A stretch of DNA of 46,094 nt. Source: Wenzhouxiangella sp. (GTDB taxonomy: Bacteria; Pseudomonadota; Gammaproteobacteria; Xanthomonadales; Wenzhouxiangellaceae). The stretch lies in assembly GCA_007135935.1 (NCBI GenBank), contig SLIA01000062.1:1-46094 (forward strand). Direction: 5' to 3'. The notes below the pieces were generated by a model. That model was not told where the DNA came from. It worked only from the letters and a program-made list of their open reading frames with translations, and made no database searches. The position numbers and the translations under genes are program-made. Below, piece after piece: positions 19,635 to 28,959 of this stretch. The stretch's first letter is position 1, and each line of letters begins with the position of its first letter.

Positions 19635-20894
19635 ATGACCCTGCAGTTTCATCTCCGACATTCCGCGCTGGCCCGCGAGCTGCACAGCCGCCCGCACACC
19701 CAGCTGGAAGCGCCCTGTGCCGTGGCCCACCTGGCCATCATGTCCGATGGAGACGGCGGCCTTCAAGAGTTGTTCGACGAACTCGACGACGGCGGCGATG
19801 CCGGGACCGATGAACGTCACCGCGCCCTGAGCGTCGGGCAACTGGCCTTGCGCTGGGAGCGTCATACCGAGTTCGAGTCGCTGGCCATCAGCCGTCCCTG
19901 CAGCAGAAAGACGCCACTCGGCTCCCCGGTCGATGAATTGCCGTCGGGCTGGCTTGAACGCATCGAGGGTCGCGTGGTTTCCGCCACGCTGGTATTCGTC
20001 GAGGGAGAGCAAGGCGGTTGCAGCGATGTCGAGTTGCCTGAACTGCTGGGGCACGACCATGTCGTCGGCAGTCGCGTGCTTGGCAATGCGGCCGATGTGC
20101 ACACTGCCTTTGCCCATGCCGGCGACGGCTACGTGCGCTACCACGTGCGCGACCTGGGCATGAGCCGCGACCAGACCGGCCGCCTGGTTCAACGCCTGAT
20201 CGAAATCGAAACCTACCGCATGATGGCCCTGCTCGGACTGCCGGTGGCCAAGGCACTGGCCCCCGACCTGGCGCGTGTCGAGCGGCGCCTGGCCGAACTG
20301 GTCACACGACTGGGCGCGGCCGGCGACCTGGCCGAGGAACAGGCCCTGCTCGACGAGCTTTTCGAGCTTGCCCAGGTATCCGAGCAGCATGTGGCCGACA
20401 GCGCCTATCGCTTTGCCGCCACCAATGCCTATGGCCGGATCGTCAATGACCGACTGCGCGACCTGCGCGAGCAGCGCCTCGAACAGGCCCAGCCCATGGG
20501 CGAGTTCCTCGAGCGACGCTTCGAGCCGGCCCTGCGCACCTGCCAGGCCACTGTCCGACGCCAGGAGAGCGTCAGCCAGCGCATCTCACGCACCGCCAAC
20601 CTGGTCCGTACCCGGGTCGACGTGGCCCTGCAGAAACAGAATCGCAGCCTGCTGGCCACGATGGCCAGACGCTCGCGCATGCAGCTGAGGCTGCAACAGA
20701 CCGTCGAGGGTCTGTCGGTGATGGCTATCAGCTACTACTCGCTGGGCATCCTGACCTACCTGCTGGGCGGGCTCATCGAGACCGAACAGCTCCGGCTGGT
20801 GATCTCGGTCACCGCGCCGGCCTTCCTCATCACGATCTGGTTCCTGCTCAGACGCTGGCGCCACCATATTGCCAGCCAGGAGGACGAAACTTGA
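19635..20894 (+). CDS. DUF3422 family membrane protein
   Basis: LARELHSRPHTQLEAPCAVAHLA; RMMALLGLPVAKALAPDLARVERRL; two C-terminal TMs. Confidence 0.8.
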   Translation: MTLQFHLRHSALARELHSRPHTQLEAPCAVAHLAIMSDGDGGLQELFDELDDGGDAGTDERHRALSVGQLALRWERHTEFESLAISRPCSRKTPLGSPVDELPSGWLERIEGRVVSATLVFVEGEQGGCSDVELPELLGHDHVVGSRVLGNAADVHTAFAHAGDGYVRYHVRDLGMSRDQTGRLVQRLIEIETYRMMALLGLPVAKALAPDLARVERRLAELVTRLGAAGDLAEEQALLDELFELAQVSEQHVADSAYRFAATNAYGRIVNDRLRDLREQRLEQAQPMGEFLERRFEPALRTCQATVRRQESVSQRISRTANLVRTRVDVALQKQNRSLLATMARRSRMQLRLQQTVEGLSVMAISYYSLGILTYLLGGLIETEQLRLVISVTAPAFLITIWFLLRRWRHHIASQEDET

Positions 20895-20967
20895 TCCCGA
20901 TCGGTTCGAATGGCCGCTGATCCGATACTCTGCTTGCATGTACCTGAGTCGACCCAGGGAGTGTGCA

Positions 20968-21069
20968 ATGACCCGAATTCCCCTGTTGGCCGTCCTGCCG
21001 GCCGCTGCGCTCGCGCTTGCATGGCTCCCGGCCGCCACGGCCGACACGCCGCGACCGGAACACCGCTGA
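20968..21069 (+). CDS. tiny putative secreted peptide
   Basis: MTRIPLLAVLPAAALALAWLPAATADTPRPEHR, with AGGGAG upstream and a GC-rich hairpin downstream. Confidence 0.35.
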   Translation: MTRIPLLAVLPAAALALAWLPAATADTPRPEHR

Positions 21070-21077
21070 TTGCCCAA

Positions 21078-21103
21078 GGGGCCGGGGGCACCCCCCCGGC
21101 CCC
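21078..21103 (+). terminator. strong GC hairpin, putative terminator
   Basis: GGGGCCGGGGG-CACC-CCCCCGGCCCC: 11 bp perfect stem; only a weak T-run (gctttt) downstream. Confidence 0.55.
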
Positions 21104-21202
21104 GTCCCATGCTTTTCAATTCTTTACCCAGGCGCAGTACCGGCAACCGGGCAGAGCGGGTATGCTCGGTCGCGTGTCCGACTGCAACCGGCTTGCCTTG
21201 CC

Positions 21203-21892
21203 ATGAACGCTTCGCCAAGGATTCTGATCATCGATGATGACCGGGAACTGGGCCGCATGCTGGCCGAATTTCTCGCGACCGAAGGCCTGGACACCGAGAC
21301 GGCCGACGATGGCGAGACCGGCCTGACCCGGGCACTCGAGGGAGCATTCGATGCCATCGTTCTCGACGTGATGCTGCCCGGCCGCAATGGCTTCGATGTG
21401 CTGCGCGGCATCCGTGCCAGAAGCCAGGTGCCGGTGATCATGTTGACCGCCCGAGGGGAAGAAACCGACCGCATCGTCGGCCTGGAACTGGGCGCGGACG
21501 ACTACCTGCCCAAACCCTTCAACCCGCGTGAGCTGACCGCGCGCCTGCGCGCCGTACTCAGGCGGGTGCGCGGCACGGCCGCCGAGCCGGTCGAACATCA
21601 GGGCATTCGCCTCGATCCGCAAGCCCGCCGGGTGAGCCTGGACGGCCGAACCGTGACCCTGACCGGGGCCGAATTCTCGGTCCTCGAGCGCCTGTTCGAG
21701 CAGCGTGGCGAGGTGGTGGCCAAGGACGACCTGGCCGAACATGCCCTCGGCCGCAAGCTGGCGCCCTTCGATCGCAGCATCGATACCCACATCAGCCGGC
21801 TGCGCAGCAAACTCGGCCCCCTGCCCGACGGCCAGCCACGCATCCAGGCCGTGCGCGGGCGCGGCTATCTGCTGGTCGGAAGCTCATCGTGA
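21203..21892 (+). CDS. OmpR-family response regulator, CpxR-like
   Basis: ILIIDDDRELGRMLAEFLATEG, DVMLPGRNGFDVL, PKPFNPRELTARLRAVLRR, winged-helix C-terminus (FDRSIDTHISRLRSKLG). Confidence 0.85.
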   Translation: MNASPRILIIDDDRELGRMLAEFLATEGLDTETADDGETGLTRALEGAFDAIVLDVMLPGRNGFDVLRGIRARSQVPVIMLTARGEETDRIVGLELGADDYLPKPFNPRELTARLRAVLRRVRGTAAEPVEHQGIRLDPQARRVSLDGRTVTLTGAEFSVLERLFEQRGEVVAKDDLAEHALGRKLAPFDRSIDTHISRLRSKLGPLPDGQPRIQAVRGRGYLLVGSSS

Positions 21893-23298
21893 CCCGTCTG
21901 TACCTGCGCATTTTCCTGTCGTTCTGGCTGGTCATCGTGCTGACCATCGCGGTGGTGCTCGCCCTGAACTTTCAGCTCGAACGCGCCTGGCAGGACGACG
22001 CCGAAATCAGCGAGCGCGCCGTGCGCATGGCCTCCAACCTCGAAAACCAGGCCCGCCAGGCGCTGGAGCGCCATGGCGAGGCCGGCCTCCGGCAATTTGT
22101 CGAACGCAGCAACCGACGACGCTCCCGCCTGCAGGTGCTGGTATTCGATTCGGCGGGCGATGAGCTGACCGGGCGTTCGTCACCACGGGCTGTCCGGCAG
22201 GTAGTCAGGCAGTGGCAAGGCGAGGACGACATTCCGGGGGCGCGCAGCCGGGGCCAGTACCTGGCGCAGGTGGCCAGCCCGGAGCACGGCCGCTACCTGC
22301 TCGTGCTTTCACCGCCCCAGCGTCCGCTGGTATTGCGCCTGTTCGGTCCGCTGGGACCCTGGGGACTGCTGGCGCTGGCGATGGTCTTCAGCGGCCTGAT
22401 CTGCCTGTGGCTTGCGCGCAGCATCACCCGCCCGGTTCGCGAAATCCGCAGCGCCGGACAGCAGCTTGGTCACGGTCAACTGGATGCACGCGTGCCGGGG
22501 CCGTCGGCCCATCGCGGCGATGAGCTCGGCGACCTGGCCCGTGACTTCAATCGCATGGCCGACCGCCTGCAACAACTGGTCGGGACCCGGCAGCAGCTGT
22601 TGCGCGATGTCTCGCACGAGTTGCGTTCACCGCTGGCCCGCCTCCAGGTCTCACTGGCGCTGGCCGAAGCCGCGACCGATGTCGACAGCCGACAAGGTCA
22701 TCTCGAGCGCATCGCCCTGGAAACCGACACCCTGGACAAGCTGATCGGCGAGATCCTCGGTTATGTCCGCCTGAGCGAAAACTTCGAGCCCGACCTCGAG
22801 CAAATCGACCTGGTCGACCTGATCGCCGACATTGCCGAGTCAGCGCGGCTGGAAGGGCAACCCAGACAAATCAATGTCGACATGACAGCCCCCGACACGA
22901 TGGAGTGGATGGCCGATGCCGATCTGCTGCACCGCGCCATCGAAAACATCGTTCGCAACGCCATTCGGCACTCACCGCAGCGCGGGCGCATCCTGCTCGA
23001 GCTGAGCACACCCGATTCCGACTGCGCCAGACTGATCGTGGCCGACCAGGGCCCCGGCGTGCCGGAATCAAGACTCGAAGACATCTTTCAGCCCTTTGTT
23101 CGCCTCAGCGGGGAACGCAGCGAAACCGGCATCGGCGGTGGCGTGGGACTGGCCATTGCCCGGGCCGCAATCGAGCGCCACCACGGCACCATTCGGGCCG
23201 CCAACCGTGCCGAAGGCGGCCTGGAAGTCTGCATCGAGCTGCCACGGCGCAACACTTCTCAACAAAACGCATCGGCCCGACACCCAAGGTCACACTGA
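21889..23298 (+). CDS. sensor histidine kinase, CpxA-like
   Basis: HAMP; DVSHELRSPLARLQVSL; ENIVRNAIRHSP; DQGPGVP; GGGVGLAIA. GTG start overlaps the response-regulator stop. Confidence 0.85.
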   Translation: MTRLYLRIFLSFWLVIVLTIAVVLALNFQLERAWQDDAEISERAVRMASNLENQARQALERHGEAGLRQFVERSNRRRSRLQVLVFDSAGDELTGRSSPRAVRQVVRQWQGEDDIPGARSRGQYLAQVASPEHGRYLLVLSPPQRPLVLRLFGPLGPWGLLALAMVFSGLICLWLARSITRPVREIRSAGQQLGHGQLDARVPGPSAHRGDELGDLARDFNRMADRLQQLVGTRQQLLRDVSHELRSPLARLQVSLALAEAATDVDSRQGHLERIALETDTLDKLIGEILGYVRLSENFEPDLEQIDLVDLIADIAESARLEGQPRQINVDMTAPDTMEWMADADLLHRAIENIVRNAIRHSPQRGRILLELSTPDSDCARLIVADQGPGVPESRLEDIFQPFVRLSGERSETGIGGGVGLAIARAAIERHHGTIRAANRAEGGLEVCIELPRRNTSQQNASARHPRSH

Positions 23299-23352
23299 CC
23301 GGGCGCATCATGGTCTCCACGCTTCAACGCACCCCATCCCAACGTAAGGAGG

Positions 23353-23946
23353 ATGACCATGAACAAGCGATTCAACCCGTCACTGAAAAACCTGATCCTT
23401 GGCCTGGCCGCCGCCGGCGCCATCGGCTTGGCCACCCCGGTTCTGGCCGAACAACAGCACCGCATGCTCGACCGGCTCGACCACAAGCTGGAACTCAACG
23501 ATCAGCAGCGTGAACAGATCGGCAACCTGATCGAGGTCCATCGCGACCAGATGCGCGAAATGCGACAGGCCGGAGATGGCCAGCGTGGTGAGGCACGAGG
23601 TCAGTGGCGCGAAAGCCGCATGGCCCTCAACGAAGAGATTCGTGAACTGCTCAGCGCCGAACAGGCCGAAACCTTCGATGCCATGCACGAGCGCAAGGGC
23701 CGCAAGCACCGCCGTGGCGGTCGCGCTCATTCAGGCTACGGCATGAAGGCGCTGGATCTGAGCGATGAACAGCGCCAGGCCATGCGCGAGTTGATGCGCG
23801 AGCATCGCGGCGACCGCGCGGCAGTCCGTGAAGGCATGCGCGATATCCTCGACGATGAGCAGATGGCCCGGTTGGAGGAAATGCGTGCCCAGCATGGCGG
23901 AAAGGAGCGCAAGCAGCGCCGCCAACGCGGCAACCGCGACAGCTGA
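23353..23946 (+). CDS. Spy/CpxP-like periplasmic protein
   Basis: Signal peptide; Glu/Arg/Met/Gln-rich helices with repeated LNDQQREQI / LSDEQRQAM / LDDEQMARL motifs; downstream of the two-component system. Confidence 0.65.
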   Translation: MTMNKRFNPSLKNLILGLAAAGAIGLATPVLAEQQHRMLDRLDHKLELNDQQREQIGNLIEVHRDQMREMRQAGDGQRGEARGQWRESRMALNEEIRELLSAEQAETFDAMHERKGRKHRRGGRAHSGYGMKALDLSDEQRQAMRELMREHRGDRAAVREGMRDILDDEQMARLEEMRAQHGGKERKQRRQRGNRDS

Positions 23947-23969
23947 CACACCGCCCGGATCCGGGCCCA

Positions 23970-24005
23970 GGCAGCGGCCACTCGGCCGCTGCCTTCGGTT
24001 TTTCG
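23970..24005 (+). terminator. rho-independent terminator
   Basis: GGCAGCGGCC-ACTC-GGCCGCTGCC then ttcggtttttc. Confidence 0.8.
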
Positions 24006-24017
24006 GGGAGAAGCGGA

Positions 24018-25088
24018 TTACTCCCCTTCGGCTTCGGCCACCAGTTCAAGCAGGGTGTCGAGGATCTCGCGCCCCCGTTCGCCGGCCTCGTTGACATAGA
24101 TGTCGCGCACAGCCAGGCTGAGCTCGCGGAACACCTCGCGCTCCTCATCGGTGAGTTCGACGAACTCGGTACCGCCGGCATCGAGAATCGCCTGCAGGCG
24201 TTCCTCGTTGTAGCGGATCTGCTCGCGATCGATCCACTCGACCATTTCGTCGCGCGTGTGCTCGATCATTTCACGCTTGTCGTCGGACAGGCCGTCCCAC
24301 CACTGGCGGCTGGCGGCCACGGTGGCCACGAACTGGGCATGTCGGCCCGAGGTCAGGTAGTCCTGCTCCTCGTAGAAACTCATCTCCTCGATGGCGAAGA
24401 TCGGATTGACCTGGCCGTCGATCTGCCCGAGCTGCAGGCCGCTGTAGACCTCGGCATACGGCATGGGTGTCGGGTTGGCACCATAGGCGCGATACGACTC
24501 GACCAGTATCGGCGAGGTCATGGTGCGGATGCGGAAGTCCTCGAAGTCCTCGGGCGTGCGCAACGGCTTGTCGCCGCTCCAGACCATCCAGCCTTCCTGG
24601 ACGACGGCCAGCAACTCCAGGTCCTCGTCGCGATACGGATCGCGCAGCAGCTCGTGCAGACGCGGGTCCGACAGCACCTGGCGATTGGTCTCGCTGTCAT
24701 CGGAGAGCACGAAGTGCAGCGTGAACACGCCCACCTCGGGAATGGCATCGGCCAGGTGCCCCGGCGAGGCAAAGGCCAGCTCCAGCGCACCGGACTGCAT
24801 CATTTCGGTGATCTGCGACGAGGTACCGATGGCGCCGTAGGGGTAGATCTCGATGTTGATCATGCCGTCGGAACGCTCCGACAGGCGACGGGCGAATTCC
24901 TGCGCGTAGGCATCCTGCACGCTGCCCTCGATCTCCTCAAGCGCGAAACGCCAGGTGACCGGCTCGGGTTCGGGCGGCGGGGCGGGCTCGTCCACCGCAA
25001 CGGCATCGTCATCCGGATCGGCACAGCCGACCAGGGCCAGCATCAGGACCAGAAGCAATCCGGTCGACAAGCGCATGATGTGTTTCAT
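24018..25088 (-). CDS. TRAP transporter substrate-binding protein (DctP family), predicted lipoprotein
   Basis: MKHIMRLSTGLLLVLMLALVGCADPDDD lipobox; WRFALEEIEGSVQDAYAQEFARRLSERSDGMINIEIYPYGAIG. Start placed at 25088, not at the 26240 ORF opening. Confidence 0.88.
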   Translation of the reverse strand: MKHIMRLSTGLLLVLMLALVGCADPDDDAVAVDEPAPPPEPEPVTWRFALEEIEGSVQDAYAQEFARRLSERSDGMINIEIYPYGAIGTSSQITEMMQSGALELAFASPGHLADAIPEVGVFTLHFVLSDDSETNRQVLSDPRLHELLRDPYRDEDLELLAVVQEGWMVWSGDKPLRTPEDFEDFRIRTMTSPILVESYRAYGANPTPMPYAEVYSGLQLGQIDGQVNPIFAIEEMSFYEEQDYLTSGRHAQFVATVAASRQWWDGLSDDKREMIEHTRDEMVEWIDREQIRYNEERLQAILDAGGTEFVELTDEEREVFRELSLAVRDIYVNEAGERGREILDTLLELVAEAEGE

Positions 25089-25250
25089 CGCACTTTCTCC
25101 GCAGACAATTGGGAATGGATAGACCTGAAACCTTAACATACACCTCCAATCAGAGCGCCGGCCGGAAGGGAGCTGGCAACCGGCACATCCACGCTTGTCG
25201 CACCGCCCACGGACGGCTATGGTGAGGTTTCTCTTTCCAGCACTCGCGCA

Positions 25251-26171
25251 ATGAACACGGATCAACCGCCTGACACACAGCGCTGGCGCAACACACTGAA
25301 AAGCGGCTTTGCCTGGCTCGACGATGGCCTGGCCTGGTTCGAGCGCAGCGCCCTGGCCACCTGTATCCTGGCCATGGCCGCCATCTCCGTGGCCAATGTC
25401 ATTTCCCGCAACACCCTGGGCTCGAGCATCCAGTTCGCCCATGATGTCACCCAGATCCTGCTGGTTATCGTCACCTTCATGGGGATCGGCATCGGTGCGC
25501 GCGAGGCACGCCATATCCGCGTCTCGGCCATCCACGATCTGCTGCCGAAAACCGCGCGCAAGGTGCTGCTGATCATCGTCTCCACGACGACCAGCCTGCT
25601 GTTGTTCGCGCTGGCCGGCTACGGCTGGGACTACGCCCAATCGACCCGACGCACCTGTCGCGTACTGCCGGAACAGATCGAACTGCTCGGACTGGCCATC
25701 CCGGTCGGCGCGATGCCGGTGGGCATTGCCCTGGTGCTGGTGCTGGCCGGTCTGGTTCTTGCCGGTCATGGCATTCGGCTGGTTCACCGGCATGGCGGCC
25801 GGCTGCTGGATCGGCGAGGAGCGATGGCGCGGGGGCTGCTGCTGACGGCCGCACTGGCCATCGGTTTTCTCATCGCCGCCTGGCTGTTCGGCGCATTTCT
25901 GGAGCTGGTCGCCAATCGCGAGGGCCGCTGCCGCGTGACCTCGTCGACCGGATTCCCGGTCTACCTGGTGCACATGCTGGTGCCGCTGGGATTCACGCTC
26001 GGCGGCATCCAGTTTGCGCTGGCCGCCATGCGCAACCTGATCAGCCGCGAGAACTACCTGTCCTGGTATCGGCCCGACGAGTACGAAAGCTCGGCCGATG
26101 CAGCCGGACATGTCGCCGAGCAGTCCGGGCTGACCCCGCCACTGGAACAGGGAGAGCGCAACGATGGTTGA
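25251..26171 (+). CDS. TRAP transporter small permease (DctQ-like), unusually long
   Basis: VANVISRNTLGSSIQFAHDVTQILLVIVTFMGIGIGAREARHIRV; followed by the large permease with an 8 nt overlap. Confidence 0.82.
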   Translation: MNTDQPPDTQRWRNTLKSGFAWLDDGLAWFERSALATCILAMAAISVANVISRNTLGSSIQFAHDVTQILLVIVTFMGIGIGAREARHIRVSAIHDLLPKTARKVLLIIVSTTTSLLLFALAGYGWDYAQSTRRTCRVLPEQIELLGLAIPVGAMPVGIALVLVLAGLVLAGHGIRLVHRHGGRLLDRRGAMARGLLLTAALAIGFLIAAWLFGAFLELVANREGRCRVTSSTGFPVYLVHMLVPLGFTLGGIQFALAAMRNLISRENYLSWYRPDEYESSADAAGHVAEQSGLTPPLEQGERNDG

Positions 26172-27495
26172 ACTGTTCGAGTGGATCGGCCTGTCGGGCA
26201 TGAACACCGCCGATGTGGCCCTGATCGCCGGCGCGATCATGATCGTGCTGCTGTTGATGGGTTACCCGATGATGGTGCCGCTGATCGTCGGCGCGCTGGT
26301 GCTGATGTTCGCCAGTTTTTCCACCGTCAACCCGGCCACCCTGGTCCAGCAGATGATCGGCGGCGTCGAGCAGAGCGTGCTGGTGGCCGTGCCGATGTTC
26401 ATCCTGGCCGCCGACATCATGATCAAGGGGCACACCGCCAACCGGCTGCTCGACCTGGTCGCGAAGTTCTTCGGTCATATCCGCGGCGGCCTGCCGGTGA
26501 CCACGGCCGTATCGTGCACGCTGTTCGGGGCGGTGTCGGGCTCGACCCAGGCCACCGTCGTTGCGATGGGCAAGCCGCTCAGACCCAGGCTGCTCGACGC
26601 CGGCTACTCGGACCGCTTTTCCATGGCGCTCATCATCAACGCCAGCGACATTGCGCTGCTGATCCCGCCGTCGATCGGCATGATCATCTACGGCGTGGTC
26701 TCGGGCACCTCGGTGGGTGATTTGTTCATCGCCGGCATCGGTCCGGGCCTGATGATCCTGGTGCTGTTCGCGCTGTACTGCTATTTCATCTCGGTGTGGA
26801 AGGGCATACCGGTGCTGCCCAAAGCCGACTGGAAGGCGCGGCTGACGGCCATACGCAAGGCCCTGCTGGCCTTCGGCTTTCCGGTCATCATCATCGGCGG
26901 CATCTATACCGGCACTTTCAGTCCGACCGAGGCGGCCTCCATGTCGGTGGCCTATGCGCTGTTGCTCGAGATGGTGATCTATCGGCAGGTCCGGCTGGCC
27001 GACCTGCCCCGGGTGGCGCTGTCGACCGGCATGATCACCGCGGTGGTGTTCATCCTGGTCGCTGCCGGCATGGCCTTTTCCTGGATCATCTCCTTTGCCC
27101 AGATCCCCAACCTGCTGCTCGGCGACATCCTGGCCACGGCCGCCGAGAATCCCTACCAGGTGCTGGTGCTGATCGCCGTGGCCTATTTCATCGGCTGCAT
27201 GTTCGTCGACCCCATCGTCGTCATCCTGGTGCTGACCCCCATTTTCGCCCCGGCGATTGCCGCGGCCGGCCTCGACCCGGTGCATGTCGGCACCATCATC
27301 GTGCTGCAGGCGGCCATCGGCTCGGCCACGCCACCATTCGGTTGCGACATCTTCACCGCCGTGGCGATCTTCCGAAGGCCGTACATGGAAATCATCCGTG
27401 GCACGCCGCCGTTCATCATCATCCTGTTGTGCTCGACGGCGCTGCTGATCCTGTTTCCGCAAATCGCGCTGTTTCTGCCGGAGCTGATGCGTTAG
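26164..27495 (+). CDS. TRAP transporter large permease (DctM family)
   Basis: MIGGVEQSVLVAVPMFILAADIM, CTLFGAVSGSTQATVVAMGKPL, LLIPPSIGMIIYGVVSGTSVGDLFIAGIGPGL. Confidence 0.95.
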   Translation: MVELFEWIGLSGMNTADVALIAGAIMIVLLLMGYPMMVPLIVGALVLMFASFSTVNPATLVQQMIGGVEQSVLVAVPMFILAADIMIKGHTANRLLDLVAKFFGHIRGGLPVTTAVSCTLFGAVSGSTQATVVAMGKPLRPRLLDAGYSDRFSMALIINASDIALLIPPSIGMIIYGVVSGTSVGDLFIAGIGPGLMILVLFALYCYFISVWKGIPVLPKADWKARLTAIRKALLAFGFPVIIIGGIYTGTFSPTEAASMSVAYALLLEMVIYRQVRLADLPRVALSTGMITAVVFILVAAGMAFSWIISFAQIPNLLLGDILATAAENPYQVLVLIAVAYFIGCMFVDPIVVILVLTPIFAPAIAAAGLDPVHVGTIIVLQAAIGSATPPFGCDIFTAVAIFRRPYMEIIRGTPPFIIILLCSTALLILFPQIALFLPELMR

Positions 27496-27510
27496 ATTCC
27501 GAGGTCACTC

Positions 27511-28350
27511 ATGCCCGATATCGACATCAACGGAGCCCGCCTGCATTACGAAATCGACGGCAGCGGGACCGAAACCATCCTCTTCTGTCACGGCCTGCTG
27601 TTTTCCTCGCGCATGTTCGACGAGCAGGTCGATGCCCTCAAGGATCGTTATCGCTGCGTGCGTTTCGATTTTCGCGGGCAGGGTGAGAGCGAGGTCACCG
27701 ACAGCGGCTACGACATGGATTCGCTGGCCGCCGATGCCGTGTCGCTTATCGAGAAACTCGAGCTGGGGCCGGTGCATCTGGTGGGCTTTTCCATGGGCGG
27801 TTTCGTGGGCCAGCGCGTGGCGCTCAAACGGCCCGAACTGTTGCGTTCGCTCACGCTGATCAACACGTCGGCCGAACGCGAATCGGGCAGGAAACGCCCG
27901 CGTTACCTGCTGCTCAATGTCATCGCACGCCTGTTCGGCCTGAAAGTGGTGGTCAAGCGCATCATGCCCATCCTGTTTTCACGCCGCTTCATCGACTCGC
28001 CCGAACTGGCCGAACACCGCAATCGCTGGACCGACTACCTGATTGCCAACCATCGTACCGGCGTCACCCGTGCGGTACGCGGTGTCATTGATCGCGAGGC
28101 AGTGATCGACCGGATCGAACAGATTCGGGCACCCACACTCATCATCACGTCCGACAAGGATGCCGCCACCCCGCGCATCAAGTCCCAGCGCATGCACTCG
28201 GCCATCCGCGGCTCACGCCTGACGACCATCGAGAATGCCGGTCACATGACGCCGGCCGAGCGACCCGAGCGGGTCAACGAGGTACTCATTTCCTTCCTGA
28301 TGGACCTGGCGCGGACGGACGAACAGTCCGTCGGTGACGATGGTGAATGA
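27511..28350 (+). CDS. alpha/beta hydrolase
   Basis: ILFCHGLLFSSRMFDEQ, RFDFRGQGES, GFSMGGFVGQ, catalytic His in ENAGHMTPAERPE. Confidence 0.88.
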   Translation: MPDIDINGARLHYEIDGSGTETILFCHGLLFSSRMFDEQVDALKDRYRCVRFDFRGQGESEVTDSGYDMDSLAADAVSLIEKLELGPVHLVGFSMGGFVGQRVALKRPELLRSLTLINTSAERESGRKRPRYLLLNVIARLFGLKVVVKRIMPILFSRRFIDSPELAEHRNRWTDYLIANHRTGVTRAVRGVIDREAVIDRIEQIRAPTLIITSDKDAATPRIKSQRMHSAIRGSRLTTIENAGHMTPAERPERVNEVLISFLMDLARTDEQSVGDDGE

Positions 28351-28819
28351 CCAGCACGGTGGCGATGAGCAGCGATACGAAAAACACGATCAGGGGCTGA
28401 ACCTCGCCAAAATGCGGCTCGATACGCTGATTGATCGACATGATGCTCTCGCTGATCTCCTCTGCGGCACGATAGACGGGGCGCGCCTGATCGCCCAGAT
28501 CGAAGCGGCCGGCGATGCCGTCGATCTCCAGCCAGCAACTGTCGGCAGTCTGCGTTCCATTGCGCCCCTGCCTGGGAAATTCGACGCGAAAATTGATGCC
28601 CTCGGGATTATGGCGCTCCAGCCAGGGCCGCAGATCGTTGCAACTGTGCGGCTCGGCCATCAGGACCAGAAAACGTTCCGTCATGTGCGGCGGCCAGACC
28701 CGGGCAATCGCCATGTTCAGGGCAATGGTCAACAGCATCAGGAGCAACACCACGCGCAGCAACAAGCCGAATACGCCGTATGGTGCTTCGCGTTTTTCCG
28801 AACCGATTCTCGACCGCAT
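28286..28819 (-). CDS. hypothetical membrane protein
   Basis: N-terminal TM (VFGLLLRVVLLLMLLTIALNMAIA) and C-terminal TM (LIVFFVSLLIATVLVIHH); overlaps the 3' end of the hydrolase. Confidence 0.5.
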   Translation of the reverse strand: MRSRIGSEKREAPYGVFGLLLRVVLLLMLLTIALNMAIARVWPPHMTERFLVLMAEPHSCNDLRPWLERHNPEGINFRVEFPRQGRNGTQTADSCWLEIDGIAGRFDLGDQARPVYRAAEEISESIMSINQRIEPHFGEVQPLIVFFVSLLIATVLVIHHRHRRTVRPSAPGPSGRK

Positions 28820-28959
28820 ACCCATTCCTGTCAGTGTCCCGCACTGTCCAGATTAGCCAATTGCCGCGCGAAAGAAAAGGACCCGCTGCCGCCGGGAGTG
28901 TCGCCGGGGTGCAGGTGGCCGGCACGTCAAGCCTCCCTCCGGCAAAGCAGGGAGGAGAC

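Noticed and set aside
18079-19638. 519 aa Arg/Pro-rich plus-strand ORF
   Set aside because: Alternate frame of the DUF3300 low-complexity tail running across the osmC gene.
24018-26240. 740 aa minus-strand ORF as a single protein
   Set aside because: Only the C-terminal 356 aa is a real TRAP SBP with its own signal peptide; the N-terminal part is antisense to dctQ.
26041-27462. 473 aa His/Asp/Arg/Gln-rich minus-strand ORF
   Set aside because: Composition is typical of the antisense strand of a membrane protein gene (dctM).
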